A stretch of DNA of 44,708 nt, taken from the NCBI GenBank assembly GCA_003963075.1, contig RXJV01000046.1:1-44708 (forward strand). Direction: 5' to 3'. This DNA comes from Burkholderiales bacterium (lineage in GTDB: Bacteria; Pseudomonadota; Gammaproteobacteria; Burkholderiales; Burkholderiaceae_C). Numbering within the stretch: the stretch's first letter is position 1; each line of letters begins with the position of its first letter. The notes beneath the pieces are model-generated. The model saw nothing but the letters and a program-made list of their open reading frames with translations. It ran no database searches and was not told the origin of the DNA. Position numbers and translations under genes: made by a program. Shown in pieces: positions 1-8,304 of the stretch.

Positions 1-30
1 GCTTCAAGCACTGACTCCGCGCAACTGTTT

Positions 31-189
31 GACCGGAGCGTAGCGGAGGGAGTTTTGCGCGGGCCCTCAAGGCCTGAGCAGCGCAGGGCACCCGCAGCTG
101 CGCTGCGGCGGTGCGGTCGGGGGTCGCTTCTTTGCCTACTTTCTTGTCGACACAAGAAAGTAGGTCGCCCGCCGGGGCGAATTCCCGGC
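31..189 (+). repeat. Hairpin-bearing intergenic repeat, copy A
   Basis: First of three copies of a roughly 160-nt repeat (others at 15760-15921 and 16081-16243). It opens with a GAGCGTAGCGG block and GTTTTGCGCG. It then carries a perfect 13-bp hairpin (135-164, arms CCTACTTTCTTGT and ACAAGAAAGTAGG, loop CGAC) and ends with a GC-rich stretch closing in CCCGGC. Copies B and C have the same order of parts and nearly the same length (162 and 163 nt), but different stem bases that keep pairing. I see no convincing gene inside it. Repeats of this look are, from memory, common between genes in Burkholderiales; I know no established function. Confidence 0.6.
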
Positions 190-263
190 GCGATGCAACG
201 TGCCAGACGCATCGTCGCCAGGGCATCCTCATCCGCGTCGCGACCCTGCCTAGCTCGCCCATG

Positions 264-290
264 AAAAAACGGCCCCTCAGAGCCGTTCTT
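264..290 (-). terminator. Rho-independent terminator of the nitroreductase gene
   Basis: Read on the minus strand this is a stem AACGGC(TC) pairing with (GG)GCCGTT, a short loop, then a run of six T. It lies about 17 nt past the stop codon of the nitroreductase gene, the right place and orientation for an intrinsic terminator. Confidence 0.75.
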
Positions 291-306
291 CATCGCACAC
301 AGCCGC

Positions 307-942
307 TCAGACCGTCGTGACGAACTGGTCCTTCGCGCGGCGCACCTTTTTCAGGTTCACCAGCCAGTCGCCGTCGGCCTGGCGATAGCCCAGCGGCAGC
401 AGCAGCACCGAGCGCAGGCCGCGGGCGCGCAGGTTCAGGATTTCGTCGACCTTCTCGGGCGTGAAGCCTTCCATCGGCGTGGCGTCCACCTGTTCCTCGG
501 CAGCGGCGATCAGGGCCGTGCCCAGGCCGATATAGGCCTGGCGGGCGGCGTGCTGGAAGTTCTCTTCCGGCGTGCGCTGCGGGTAGGTGGCCAGCAGCTG
601 CTGGCGGTAGGCCTCCCAGCCTTCGTTCCTGAAGCCACGCTGCTCGTTGACGAGATCGAACATGCCGTTGATGCGCTCGGCGGTGTAGTGGTCCCAGGCG
701 GCGAACACCAGCAGATGCGAGGCGTCGGTGACCTGGGCCTGGTTCCAGGCGTGCTCACGGATGCGCTGGCGCAGGGCCGGGTCGGTCACGACCAGCACTT
801 CATAGGGCTGCAGGCCGCTGGAACTAGCCGTCAGGCGGATGGCTTCGAGGATGCGGTCCAGCTTGTCCTGCGGCAGGGGCAGGGCGGGGTTCATCTTCTT
901 GGTGGCATAGCGCCACTGGAGCTTGTCGATCAGGGTGGTCAT
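307..942 (-). CDS. Nitroreductase-family NAD(P)H-dependent oxidoreductase
   Basis: A 211-aa protein of the FMN-dependent nitroreductase family (NfsB/YdgI-like), which reduces nitroaromatics, quinones or similar electrophiles with NAD(P)H in the cytoplasm. Visible family features are the N-terminal LQWRYATKKMNP segment (R and K bind FMN phosphate in the family), the LTASSSGLQPYEV segment near residues 37-49, and the C-terminal LLPLGYR motif. Length is normal for the family. It is transcribed alone, ends in a good intrinsic terminator, and lies about 100 nt beyond the end of the TonB receptor gene on the same strand. Physiological substrate unknown. Confidence 0.9.
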   Translation of the reverse strand: MTTLIDKLQWRYATKKMNPALPLPQDKLDRILEAIRLTASSSGLQPYEVLVVTDPALRQRIREHAWNQAQVTDASHLLVFAAWDHYTAERINGMFDLVNEQRGFRNEGWEAYRQQLLATYPQRTPEENFQHAARQAYIGLGTALIAAAEEQVDATPMEGFTPEKVDEILNLRARGLRSVLLLPLGYRQADGDWLVNLKKVRRAKDQFVTTV

Positions 943-1044
943 GGGCAGGGGTCAAAACATACAGGCCTGACATGGTGCCGGTCGGCGGCCGCGCCTGCTG
1001 GCCACGGCCGCCTAGCCCTTGCGCCGCCTTGGCTCTTGCGCGGC

Positions 1045-3423
1045 TCAGAAGGCGAGGCGGGCGCGGGCGTAGTAGTAGGCGCCGTTGAAGCCGATGGGCG
1101 ACAGCACGTCGTAGGGGAAATTGCCGAAGTAGCTGATGTCCGGGATCGAGCGCGTCGGGTATTTGCCAGTGGCGTTCACGGCGCCAAAGCTCAGGCCCAG
1201 GGCCTTCGTCAGCTGCACCTGCGCCTCCAGGTCGAGCTGCCAGACAGCGCCATAGGTCTGCCGGGGCACGAAGCCGTCGCCGAAGTCGAACACCCGCGTG
1301 GTGCTGCCGTGGCGGGTCAGCCGGCCGCTGAGGCCCCACTGGCCGCCCTGCCATTGCGCGCTGAAGATGTGGCGCTGGCGCGGCGAGGCGTCGGTCAGGG
1401 TGTTGACCTCCTCCAGCCCGACGTTGCCGCCGCCATTCACTGTCGTGCGGTTGAACGAGGCCGTCCAGCCCAGGCGCAGCGCGCCGCCCAGCGCGGGCCC
1501 GGTCCACTGCGTGACGAGGTCGGCGCCGTTCGTGCGGGTGTCGAGCGCATTGGTGAAGAAGTTGACGCCGTCGATGCCGCTCTCGCCGAACTTGGACTTC
1601 AACTCAGCCGCCAGCCCGTCGCGGCTGATGCGCTGCGACAGTGTGATGCGGTGCTTCACGCGGATGGCATAGGCGTCCAGCGTGGTCGACCAGGCGCTGC
1701 TGGGCTGCCAGCTCAGGCCGAGGCTGGCGTTGCGCGAGGTCTCGGCCTTCAGGTCCTGGGCGCCGAGGTAGCGGGCGATCGGGTGGTCCACCGGCAGGGT
1801 GCGCACCTGGCTCAGCACGCCGCCGTCGCCGCGGTCGGTCACGGTGAAGGCGAAGCCCTGCTGGGCCAGCGACGGCGCGCGGAAGTTGGTGGACAGTGCG
1901 CCGCGCAGCGCCAGTGTGCGGTCCAGCGCCAGGCGGGTCGACAGCTTGGCCGTGGTGGCGTTGCCGAAGTCGCTGTAGTGGTCTTGCCGCAGCGCCAGGT
2001 TGCCCTGCCAGTCGCGGCTCAGGTCGGCGCTCAGGTCCAGATAGGCACCCACCACGCGGCGGCTGCGCCGGGTCGCGTCACCGGCCTGCAGGCCCGGGCC
2101 GGCCTGGGCACCGGCGGGCGCGCTCACCGGCCCGACCTGGTAGGACGCCGCATCGCCCGCGCCGGTCACGAAGCCGTCCTCGCGCGCCTCCAGCCCCCAG
2201 GCCAGGGTCAGCGGGCGGGCCAGGCCGACCACGGCCAGTTCGCGGCTCAGGTCCAGGTGCAGGGCGGTCAGCCGGCTGCCGAAGTCGCCGAGGTGGAACT
2301 CGCGCGGGCTGGCGGCGCCGAGCGACGCATTGAGCGTGCGGCGCACGCCGTAGGCGAAGTCGTTCTGGCCACGGTTCAGCGCCAGGTCCAGGTCCCAGTC
2401 GGCCCAGCTCGTCTTCAGGCCGGCCACCAGCTGCAGGTCACGGTTGTCGCCCGTGGTCTGCGGCCGGTAGCCGGTGGGGTAGACCGCGGCCACGTTGGCG
2501 CTGCCGTCCGGGTAGCGGAAGTAAGCCGCCCCGAGGCTGCGCCTTTCCTGCCAGGTGCCGAAGGCATAGCCCCGCACGCCCGGCTGCAGCTCGGCCGCGG
2601 CATTGAACCAGGCCTGCCACTGGTGTGTGGCCGGCTCGCCGGGCGCGTAGTTGCGCTGGCCGACGGTGGCGAGGTTGGCGGCGGTCTGGGCTTCCCACGG
2701 CGGCAGGCTGTCCAAGCCGGCCCGGTTGGTGGGGCTGCGGTGCAGGGCCTCGACCCCGCCGCGCAGGAAGCCGCCCCGGCCCAGGGCCCAGCCCTGCGTC
2801 AGGCTGGCGGACTGGGTCTGCCCGTCGGTCAGGGGCTGGCCGGTGGGCGCGAATTTGGTGTGGAAGGCGCCGGCCTCGGTCGTCAGCTCGCCGCCGCTGG
2901 CGCGCTCGTCCAGGATGATGTTGACGACGCCGGCGATCGCGTCCGAACCGTACTGCGCGCCGGCGCCGTCGCGCAGCACCTCGATGCGGGCCACGGCCGA
3001 CAGCGGAATCGTGTTGAAGTCCACCGGGTTGGTGCCCTTGCCGGTCTTGGACTCCAGGTTGACGACGGCCGAGGTGTGACGGCGCCTGCCGTTCACCAGC
3101 ACCAGCACCTGGTCGGGCGAGAGGCCGCGCAGCTGGGCCGCGCGCACATGGTCGGCGCCGCCGGAGTTGGACTGGCGCGGGAAATTGAACGAGGGCAGCA
3201 GGGCCTGCAGGGCCGCGGCCAGGTTGCCGTCTGGCCCGGCGGCGCGCAGCACCTCGTCGCGGCTGAGCACGTCCACCGGCACGGCGGTGTCGGCCAGGGT
3301 GCGGTCCTTGGCGCGGGTGCCGGTCACGATGACGGCATCCAGCGCGGTGGGCGTGGCCTGGGCGAAGGCGCCGGTGGCGACCCACGAAGCGGCGGCGAGG
3401 GCGAGGGGGCGGAGGGTGAACAT
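1045..3423 (-). CDS. TonB-dependent outer-membrane receptor
   Basis: A 792-aa outer-membrane active transporter. Residues 1-21 form a signal peptide with a probable cut at AFA/QA. The mature N-terminus enters a plug domain (VIVTGTRAKDRT near residue 31; RIEVLRDGAGAQYGSDAIAGVVNI is the classic plug end). The remainder is a beta-barrel of alternating aromatic strands ending in a terminal phenylalanine (RARLAF), the signal for barrel assembly. The frame stays open far upstream to 4716, but the ATG at 3423 is right because the signal peptide starts there and the upstream part overlaps the divergent transporter gene. Ligand unknown; the divergent neighbour is an APC-type transporter, so a shared nutrient is possible but unproven. 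Confidence 0.92.
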   Translation of the reverse strand: MFTLRPLALAAASWVATGAFAQATPTALDAVIVTGTRAKDRTLADTAVPVDVLSRDEVLRAAGPDGNLAAALQALLPSFNFPRQSNSGGADHVRAAQLRGLSPDQVLVLVNGRRRHTSAVVNLESKTGKGTNPVDFNTIPLSAVARIEVLRDGAGAQYGSDAIAGVVNIILDERASGGELTTEAGAFHTKFAPTGQPLTDGQTQSASLTQGWALGRGGFLRGGVEALHRSPTNRAGLDSLPPWEAQTAANLATVGQRNYAPGEPATHQWQAWFNAAAELQPGVRGYAFGTWQERRSLGAAYFRYPDGSANVAAVYPTGYRPQTTGDNRDLQLVAGLKTSWADWDLDLALNRGQNDFAYGVRRTLNASLGAASPREFHLGDFGSRLTALHLDLSRELAVVGLARPLTLAWGLEAREDGFVTGAGDAASYQVGPVSAPAGAQAGPGLQAGDATRRSRRVVGAYLDLSADLSRDWQGNLALRQDHYSDFGNATTAKLSTRLALDRTLALRGALSTNFRAPSLAQQGFAFTVTDRGDGGVLSQVRTLPVDHPIARYLGAQDLKAETSRNASLGLSWQPSSAWSTTLDAYAIRVKHRITLSQRISRDGLAAELKSKFGESGIDGVNFFTNALDTRTNGADLVTQWTGPALGGALRLGWTASFNRTTVNGGGNVGLEEVNTLTDASPRQRHIFSAQWQGGQWGLSGRLTRHGSTTRVFDFGDGFVPRQTYGAVWQLDLEAQVQLTKALGLSFGAVNATGKYPTRSIPDISYFGNFPYDVLSPIGFNGAYYYARARLAF

Positions 3424-3491
3424 GCGGGGCAGTGCGGGCAACGACAAAGCCCGACAGCCTACGGCCGCCGCGGCGTTCGGCCTCAGACAAG

Positions 3492-3530
3492 TTGCACATA
3501 TGCACATGCCGCCGCCGCGCCGGCTAGCAT
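3492..3530. promoter_or_regulatory. Divergent promoter region with TGCACAT direct repeats
   Basis: The 132-bp gap between the divergent TonB receptor and APC transporter genes holds two adjacent 7-bp direct repeats, TGCACAT at 3493-3499 and 3501-3507, and a -10-like TAGCAT at 3525-3530 upstream of the transporter start. The repeats could bind a regulator, but they are short and this is only suggestive. Confidence 0.3.
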
Positions 3531-3555
3531 CGCGCGCTTTGCGCCCGCCATCGCC

Positions 3556-4893
3556 ATGACCAGCACGCCCCCCGCCTCGCCCGAACGCCGCCTCGATGTG
3601 CGGCATGCCGGCGCGCTCTGCGTGGGCATGGTCATCGGCGCCGGCATCTTCAAGACCTCGCCGCTGGCCGCCCAGGCCCTGGGCGACCCGACCCAGCTGC
3701 TGCTGGCCTGGGCGCTGGGCGGCGTGCTGTCTCTCGTCGGCGGCCTGTGCTTTGCCGAGCTGGCCGCGGCCTTCCCGGATACCGGCGGCGACTACCACTT
3801 CCTGCGCCGCGCCTACGGCCACCGGCTGGGCTTTCTGTTCGCCTGGTCGCGCTTCGCCGTCATCCACACCGGCTCGATGGCACTGCTGGGTTTCGTGTTC
3901 GGCGACTACCTCGCCCAGGTCGTCGACCTCAGCCCCTGGCTGGGCCCGCATGCCAGCGCGCTGATGGCCGCAGGCCTGATCGTCGCGCTGACCGGGCTCA
4001 ACCTGATGGGCGTGCGCGTGGGCCTGGGCACCCAGCTCGGCCTGAGTACGGCCGTGCTGCTGGGCCTGGTGCTGCTGGGCCTGGGCGCCGGGGCCCAGGT
4101 GCTGGCCGGCCACCCGCCGGCCACGCTTCCGCCCGCGGCGCCGGGCGGCGACTGGGGCCTCGCGCTGGTGTTCGTCTTCCTGGCCTATGGCGGCTGGAGC
4201 GATGCGGCCACGCTGTCCGCCGAGATGCGCGACCCGCAACGCGGCATCCAGCGCGCGCTGCTGCTCGGCCTGGGCCTGGTGATGGGCCTGTACCTGCTGG
4301 CCAACTGGGCCTATCTGCGGGTGCTGGGCGTGGCCGGCCTGGCCGCCAGCGAGGCGCCGGCGGCGGACCTGATGCGCATCGCCTTCGGCCGTGGCGCCGA
4401 GCTGCTGATGGTGGGCGTGGTCACGCTCACGGCGCTGTCGGTGATGAACGCGCTGCTGATCGCCGGGCCCCGCACCACCTATGCCGCCGCGCGCGACCTG
4501 GCCGCCGAATGGCATCTGGCGCGCTGGAACCATGCCCGCGGCACGCCGACCGGCGCGGTCATCGCCACCGCGGCCGTGGCCCTGGCCCTGGTGGCCTTTG
4601 GCGACCTGACGCGCGGCGGCTTCTCGACGATGGTGGACTATCTCTCGCCGGTCTACTGGTTCTTCATGACGCTGAGCGCGCTGGCCGTCATCGTGATGCG
4701 CAAACGCGAGCCGCACGTGCCGCGGACGGTGCGTGTGCCCTTCTACCCGTGGCTGCCCTTGCTGTTCGCGGCCAGCAGCGCCTATGTGCTGTGGTCCAGC
4801 GTGGTCTATGTGAAGGCCGGCGCGGTGGTCGGCGTCGCGGTGCTGGCCGTGGGCGCCGCGTTGCTGTGGGGTTATCGGTTGGTGCGCCGCTGA
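3556..4893 (+). CDS. APC-superfamily amino acid permease
   Basis: A 445-aa inner-membrane protein with about 12 hydrophobic helices. The first helix contains VIGAGIFKTSP, the unwound substrate-binding GxGIF motif of amino acid/polyamine/organocation transporters, so it probably imports or exchanges an amino acid or amine. The ATG at 3556 was chosen because it directly precedes the short cytoplasmic tail and first helix. The same frame is open upstream to 550 only because of GC bias. A TAGCAT -10-like hexamer lies 25 nt upstream of the start. It is divergent from the TonB receptor gene and followed after 22 nt by benE, so the two transporters may be partly cotranscribed. Confidence 0.9.
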   Translation: MTSTPPASPERRLDVRHAGALCVGMVIGAGIFKTSPLAAQALGDPTQLLLAWALGGVLSLVGGLCFAELAAAFPDTGGDYHFLRRAYGHRLGFLFAWSRFAVIHTGSMALLGFVFGDYLAQVVDLSPWLGPHASALMAAGLIVALTGLNLMGVRVGLGTQLGLSTAVLLGLVLLGLGAGAQVLAGHPPATLPPAAPGGDWGLALVFVFLAYGGWSDAATLSAEMRDPQRGIQRALLLGLGLVMGLYLLANWAYLRVLGVAGLAASEAPAADLMRIAFGRGAELLMVGVVTLTALSVMNALLIAGPRTTYAAARDLAAEWHLARWNHARGTPTGAVIATAAVALALVAFGDLTRGGFSTMVDYLSPVYWFFMTLSALAVIVMRKREPHVPRTVRVPFYPWLPLLFAASSAYVLWSSVVYVKAGAVVGVAVLAVGAALLWGYRLVRR

Positions 4894-4903
4894 ACCCGGC
4901 GGC

Positions 4904-4909
4904 TATGCT
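4904..4909 (+). promoter_or_regulatory. -10 box of benE, leaderless spacing
   Basis: TATGCT ends 6 nt before the benE ATG at 4916 and there is no Shine-Dalgarno sequence. Transcription would start at or beside the A of the ATG. The same arrangement recurs at four other genes in the window. No good -35 box was found. Confidence 0.4.
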
Positions 4910-4915
4910 GGCCCG

Positions 4916-6100
4916 ATGCGCTCTGCCCTGAAGGACCTCTCGCCCTCCACGCTGGTCGCCGGCTTTGTCGCGGTGCTGGTGGGCTACACCAGCTCGGTCG
5001 CCATCATCTTCCAGGCCACCGTGGCGCTCGGCGCCACGCCGGCGCAGACCGCCTCCTGGCTGTGGGCCCTGGGCCTGGGCATGGGACTGACCAGCCTGGG
5101 CCTGAGCCTGTGGACCCGCCAGCCCATCCTGACCGCCTGGTCCACGCCGGGCGCGGCGCTGCTCGCGGCGACCAGCGGCCTGGCCCTGCCCGAGGCCATC
5201 GGCGCCTTCATCGTCTGCGGGCTGTTGATCTTTGCGGCCGGTGCCAGTGGGGTGTTCGAGAAGCTGATGGACCGCCTGCCCGTCGCGATCGCCTCGGCCC
5301 TGCTGGCCGGCGTGCTGGCCCGCTTCGGGCTCGACGCCGCCGCCAGCGTGCAGACCGCGCCCGGCCTGGTCGTTCCGATGGCGCTGGCCTACCTGGCCGG
5401 GCGACGCTGGTGGCCGCGCTATGCGGTGCCGGGCGTGCTGCTGACCGGCCTGGTGGCCGCCGCGGCCCAGGGTCGGCTGCATCTGGCCGGCGTCGACCCC
5501 GGCCAGGTGTTCGTGCTGCCGCAGTGGACGACGCCGGTGTTCCGCTGGCAGGCCCTGATCGGCGTGGCGCTGCCGCTGTTCCTCGTGACGATGGCCTCGC
5601 AGAACCTGCCCGGCGTGGCGGCCCAGCGCGCCAGCGGCTACAGCACGCCGGTATCGGCCAGCATCGCCGTCACCGGCGTCGCGACGACGCTGCTCGCGCC
5701 CTTCGGCGGCTATGCCTTCAACCTCGCCGCCATCACCGCGGCCATCTGCATGGGCCGCGAGGCCCACGAAGACCCGGCGCGGCGCTACACCGCGGCCATG
5801 GCCGCCGGCGTCTATTACGTGCTGCTGGGCCTGGCGGGCGGCGGCGTCGCGATGCTGCTGGCGGCCTTCCCCCGCGAGCTGGTGGTGGCGATCGCCGGGC
5901 TGGCGCTGCTGGGCACCATCGCTGGCGCACTGGCCGCGGCGCTGAAGGACGAGGCCCACCGCGACGCGGCCATCCTGACCTTCCTGGTCGGCCTGTCGGG
6001 CCTGAAGCTGTTCGGCATCGGCTCCGCGTTCTGGGCGGTGGTGGCCGGCAGCGCGGCCATCGCCTTTGCGGCCTGGCGTCGTCCGCTGACCGCGCGCTGA
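4916..6100 (+). CDS. benE: BenE-family benzoate/H+ symporter
   Basis: A 394-aa inner-membrane protein matching the BenE family, which imports benzoate or related aromatic acids with protons in Acinetobacter and Pseudomonas. Evidence is the near full-length match in memory: N-terminal FVAVLVGYTSSVAIIFQA, then WSTPGAALLA, FLVTMASQNLPGVA, and the GYAFNLAAITAAICMG segment near residues 265-280. There are about 12 membrane segments. No benzoate degradation genes lie nearby, so the transported acid cannot be named from context. The stop codon falls inside the first unit of an 11-bp tandem repeat. Confidence 0.88.
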   Translation: MRSALKDLSPSTLVAGFVAVLVGYTSSVAIIFQATVALGATPAQTASWLWALGLGMGLTSLGLSLWTRQPILTAWSTPGAALLAATSGLALPEAIGAFIVCGLLIFAAGASGVFEKLMDRLPVAIASALLAGVLARFGLDAAASVQTAPGLVVPMALAYLAGRRWWPRYAVPGVLLTGLVAAAAQGRLHLAGVDPGQVFVLPQWTTPVFRWQALIGVALPLFLVTMASQNLPGVAAQRASGYSTPVSASIAVTGVATTLLAPFGGYAFNLAAITAAICMGREAHEDPARRYTAAMAAGVYYVLLGLAGGGVAMLLAAFPRELVVAIAGLALLGTIAGALAAALKDEAHRDAAILTFLVGLSGLKLFGIGSAFWAVVAGSAAIAFAAWRRPLTAR

Positions 6101-6205
6101 GCGCCGGCTGAGCGCCGGCTGAGTGCCCGCTGAGTGCCCGCTGAGTGCCCGCTGAGTGCCGGCTGAGTGCCGGCTGACCGCAGGCTGAGCGCTCGTTGAG
6201 CAACA
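6096..6205. repeat. 11-bp tandem repeat overlapping the benE stop
   Basis: Seven near-perfect head-to-tail copies of GCTGAG(C/T)GCC(G/C) run from 6096 to 6172, followed by three degenerate copies to 6205. Units 1-2 read CGCCG, 3-5 TGCCC and 6-7 TGCCG, so the array has three internal sub-blocks, as expected from stepwise duplication. The benE TGA (6098-6100) lies in unit 1. The 11-bp period is close to one helical turn. Confidence 0.9.
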
Positions 6206-6318
6206 CCTCGTCGGCGCTCGGGATCACAGCAACCAACGATCTAGGGGGGTGTGGGTGAGGACCCGCGGCGGCGCTTTCATTCTGAGGTTCCGCTGCTAAC
6301 ATTTCTTCACCTAACCCA

Positions 6319-7305
6319 GTGAACGATCGGCGGCCGCCGCGACGACGCACCTTGATCCCGTTTGCCCTCACCCACAGCGCCAGCCCGCCGCCGCCCAGCC
6401 GCATGCGGCTGCTGGGCCGCATCGCCGGCCATGCCTGGCAGCAGACATTCACCGAGGGCCTGTCGGATGGGGTGCGGGTGCTGGTCGGCGGCAGCCGCAT
6501 GCTGGGTGAGCACGGTGCGCTGGCCCGGCTGTTCGCGATCCCGGCGTTTGCGCGGCTGATGGCGGCCCAGCGTCAGACGGACGCGGCCTTCTTCGCCAGC
6601 CATCGGCATTTCCTTTCGCGAGGCCTGGCCATGTCTACCCGGATCGCCTGCGCGCTGGACCACTTCCGCTTTGAACAGGCCCGCCTGGCGCCCGAGGCAC
6701 TGCCCGCGCTGCACGGCGAGGGTCTGTGCCTGTGGAGCCACCCGGCGGGCTACCAGATCCGCCTGCGCAGCAACGCCAGCAAACGCCACGAAGGCCCGCT
6801 CAGCCTGGTGCTGCTTGGCGCGGCCGACACGCTGCATGAGCTCTCCTTCGCCTGGGTCAGCGCCAGCCGTCTCGGGCCCGAGGCCGGCCATGGCCCGCTG
6901 CTGCTTGCGACCCGCAACCAGTCGTTGCGCGCCGACGCGCCGGCCATGGAGCGCTTCCGGGCGGACTTCCCCCAGAACGCGCCGTCCTACTTTGTGCTGG
7001 CGGCACTGCATGGGCTGGTCCAGGCCTTCGGGCAGCAGCGCATCGCCGGCGTGCGGGATTGCCGCCAGATCGCCTACGAGCCGGCGCACGCGAGCAGCTT
7101 CCGGAACTCCTACGACGATTTCTGGGCCGGCTTCGGCGGCCGGCCGATCGGTCGCCATGCCATGGAGATGCCGGTGCCGGCCGTGGTCAAACCGATCGAA
7201 CGGGTGCCCGCCAAGCACCGGGCGCGGGCCCGCCAGCGGCGCGAGCACTGGCGCCAGCTGGCCGAGGCCGCACAGGCCGCGTTGAGCCCATACGTTCGGC
7301 ACTGA
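6319..7305 (+). CDS. VirK/YbjX family protein (DUF535)
   Basis: A 328-aa protein resembling the VirK/YbjX (DUF535) family, linked in enterobacteria to virulence and resistance to membrane-active peptides; the biochemical role is unknown. Family-like parts are the FFASHRHFLSRGLAMSTRIACALDH block, a central HEGPLSLVLL block, and the C-terminal FWAGFGG region. The longest frame starts at GTG 6319, with a TAACAT -10-like hexamer at 6297. An ATG at 6403 (residue 29) would drop only a Pro/Arg-rich leader and may be the true start, as no ribosome site is clear at either position. It is followed 51 nt later by gshB. Confidence 0.75.
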   Translation: MNDRRPPRRRTLIPFALTHSASPPPPSRMRLLGRIAGHAWQQTFTEGLSDGVRVLVGGSRMLGEHGALARLFAIPAFARLMAAQRQTDAAFFASHRHFLSRGLAMSTRIACALDHFRFEQARLAPEALPALHGEGLCLWSHPAGYQIRLRSNASKRHEGPLSLVLLGAADTLHELSFAWVSASRLGPEAGHGPLLLATRNQSLRADAPAMERFRADFPQNAPSYFVLAALHGLVQAFGQQRIAGVRDCRQIAYEPAHASSFRNSYDDFWAGFGGRPIGRHAMEMPVPAVVKPIERVPAKHRARARQRREHWRQLAEAAQAALSPYVRH

Positions 7306-7356
7306 CCGGGCCCCTGTGCAACACTGGCCGGCGCGACATCCCTCCTGCGCCCGCCC

Positions 7357-8304
7357 ATGAAGCTGCTCTTCGTTGCCGACCCGCTGCACACCTTCAAAAC
7401 CTACAAGGACTCGACCTTCGCGATGATGCGTGAGGCCGCCCGCCGCGGCCACACGCTGCTGGCCTGCGAGCCGCGCCAGCTCGTCTGGCAGCGCGGCGGC
7501 CGGGTCACCGCGCGCGGCGCCGTCGAGATCCGCCTCACCGGTGATGCGCACGACTGGTACACCGTCACCGCCACGGCCGACGTCGCGCTGGCCGATGCCG
7601 GCGCCGTGCTGATGCGGAAGGACCCGCCCTTCGACCCCGAGTTCTTCTACGCCACCCACCTGCTCAGCCAGGCCGAGCGCGAGGGCGCCCGCGTCTTCAA
7701 CAAGCCCGGCGCGCTGCGCGAGCATCCCGAGAAGCTGGCGATCCTGGAGTTCCCCGAGTTCATCGCGCCGACACTGGTCACGCGCGACCCGGCCGAGATC
7801 CGCGCCTTCCATGCCGAGCACCGCGACATCATCCTCAAGCCCCTGGATGGCATGGGCGGGATGGGCATCTTCCGCGTCAAGGACGACGGCCTCAACCTCG
7901 GCGCCATCATCGAGACGCTGAACCGCGACGGCGCGCAGACGGTGATGGTGCAGCGCTTCCTGCCGGCCATCGCCGACGGCGACAAGCGCATCCTCGTCAT
8001 CGGCGGCCGGCCGGTGCCGCACTGCCTGGCGCGCATCCCGCAGGGCGGCGAGGTGCGCGGCAACCTGGCCGCCGGCGGCAAGGGCGTGGCCCGCCCGCTG
8101 ACCGCGCGGGATCGCGAGATCGCCGAAGCCCTCGGCCCCATCCTGGCCGCCCGCGGCCTGCTGCTGGTGGGCCTGGACGTGATTGGCGAGCACGTCACCG
8201 AGATCAACGTCACCAGCCCGACCTGCTTCCAGGAGATCACCGACCAGAGCGGCTTCGACGTGGCGAAGATGTTTGTGGATGCACTGGAGGAGACCCTCAA
8301 ATGA
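7357..8304 (+). CDS. gshB: Glutathione synthetase
   Basis: A 315-aa cytoplasmic ATP-grasp ligase that joins gamma-glutamylcysteine and glycine to make glutathione. It has the family N-terminus with DPLHTFKTYKDSTFAMM, the FNKPGALREHPEKLAIL segment, the ATP-binding loop LKPLDGMGGMGIF near residues 161-173, and the C-terminal LLLVGLDVIGEHVTEINVTSPT motif. Length equals the usual bacterial enzyme. Its stop codon overlaps the start of the next gene (ATGA), indicating translational coupling. Nearby glutathione users (frmA, fghA, the Nit1-like gene) suggest this segment serves thiol-based detoxification. Confidence 0.97.
   Translation: MKLLFVADPLHTFKTYKDSTFAMMREAARRGHTLLACEPRQLVWQRGGRVTARGAVEIRLTGDAHDWYTVTATADVALADAGAVLMRKDPPFDPEFFYATHLLSQAEREGARVFNKPGALREHPEKLAILEFPEFIAPTLVTRDPAEIRAFHAEHRDIILKPLDGMGGMGIFRVKDDGLNLGAIIETLNRDGAQTVMVQRFLPAIADGDKRILVIGGRPVPHCLARIPQGGEVRGNLAAGGKGVARPLTARDREIAEALGPILAARGLLLVGLDVIGEHVTEINVTSPTCFQEITDQSGFDVAKMFVDALEETLK

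Noticed and set aside
1-14. Possible end of an upstream gene (Phe-Lys-His-stop)
   Set aside because: Only three codons are visible, too few to support a call.
3424-4716. Upstream extension of the TonB receptor frame
   Set aside because: The signal peptide fixes the start at 3423; the extension is antisense to the APC transporter and has low-complexity composition.
550-4893. A 1447-codon open frame on the plus strand
   Set aside because: Only its last 445 codons form the APC transporter; the rest is antisense to the nitroreductase and TonB receptor genes and stays open because of high GC.
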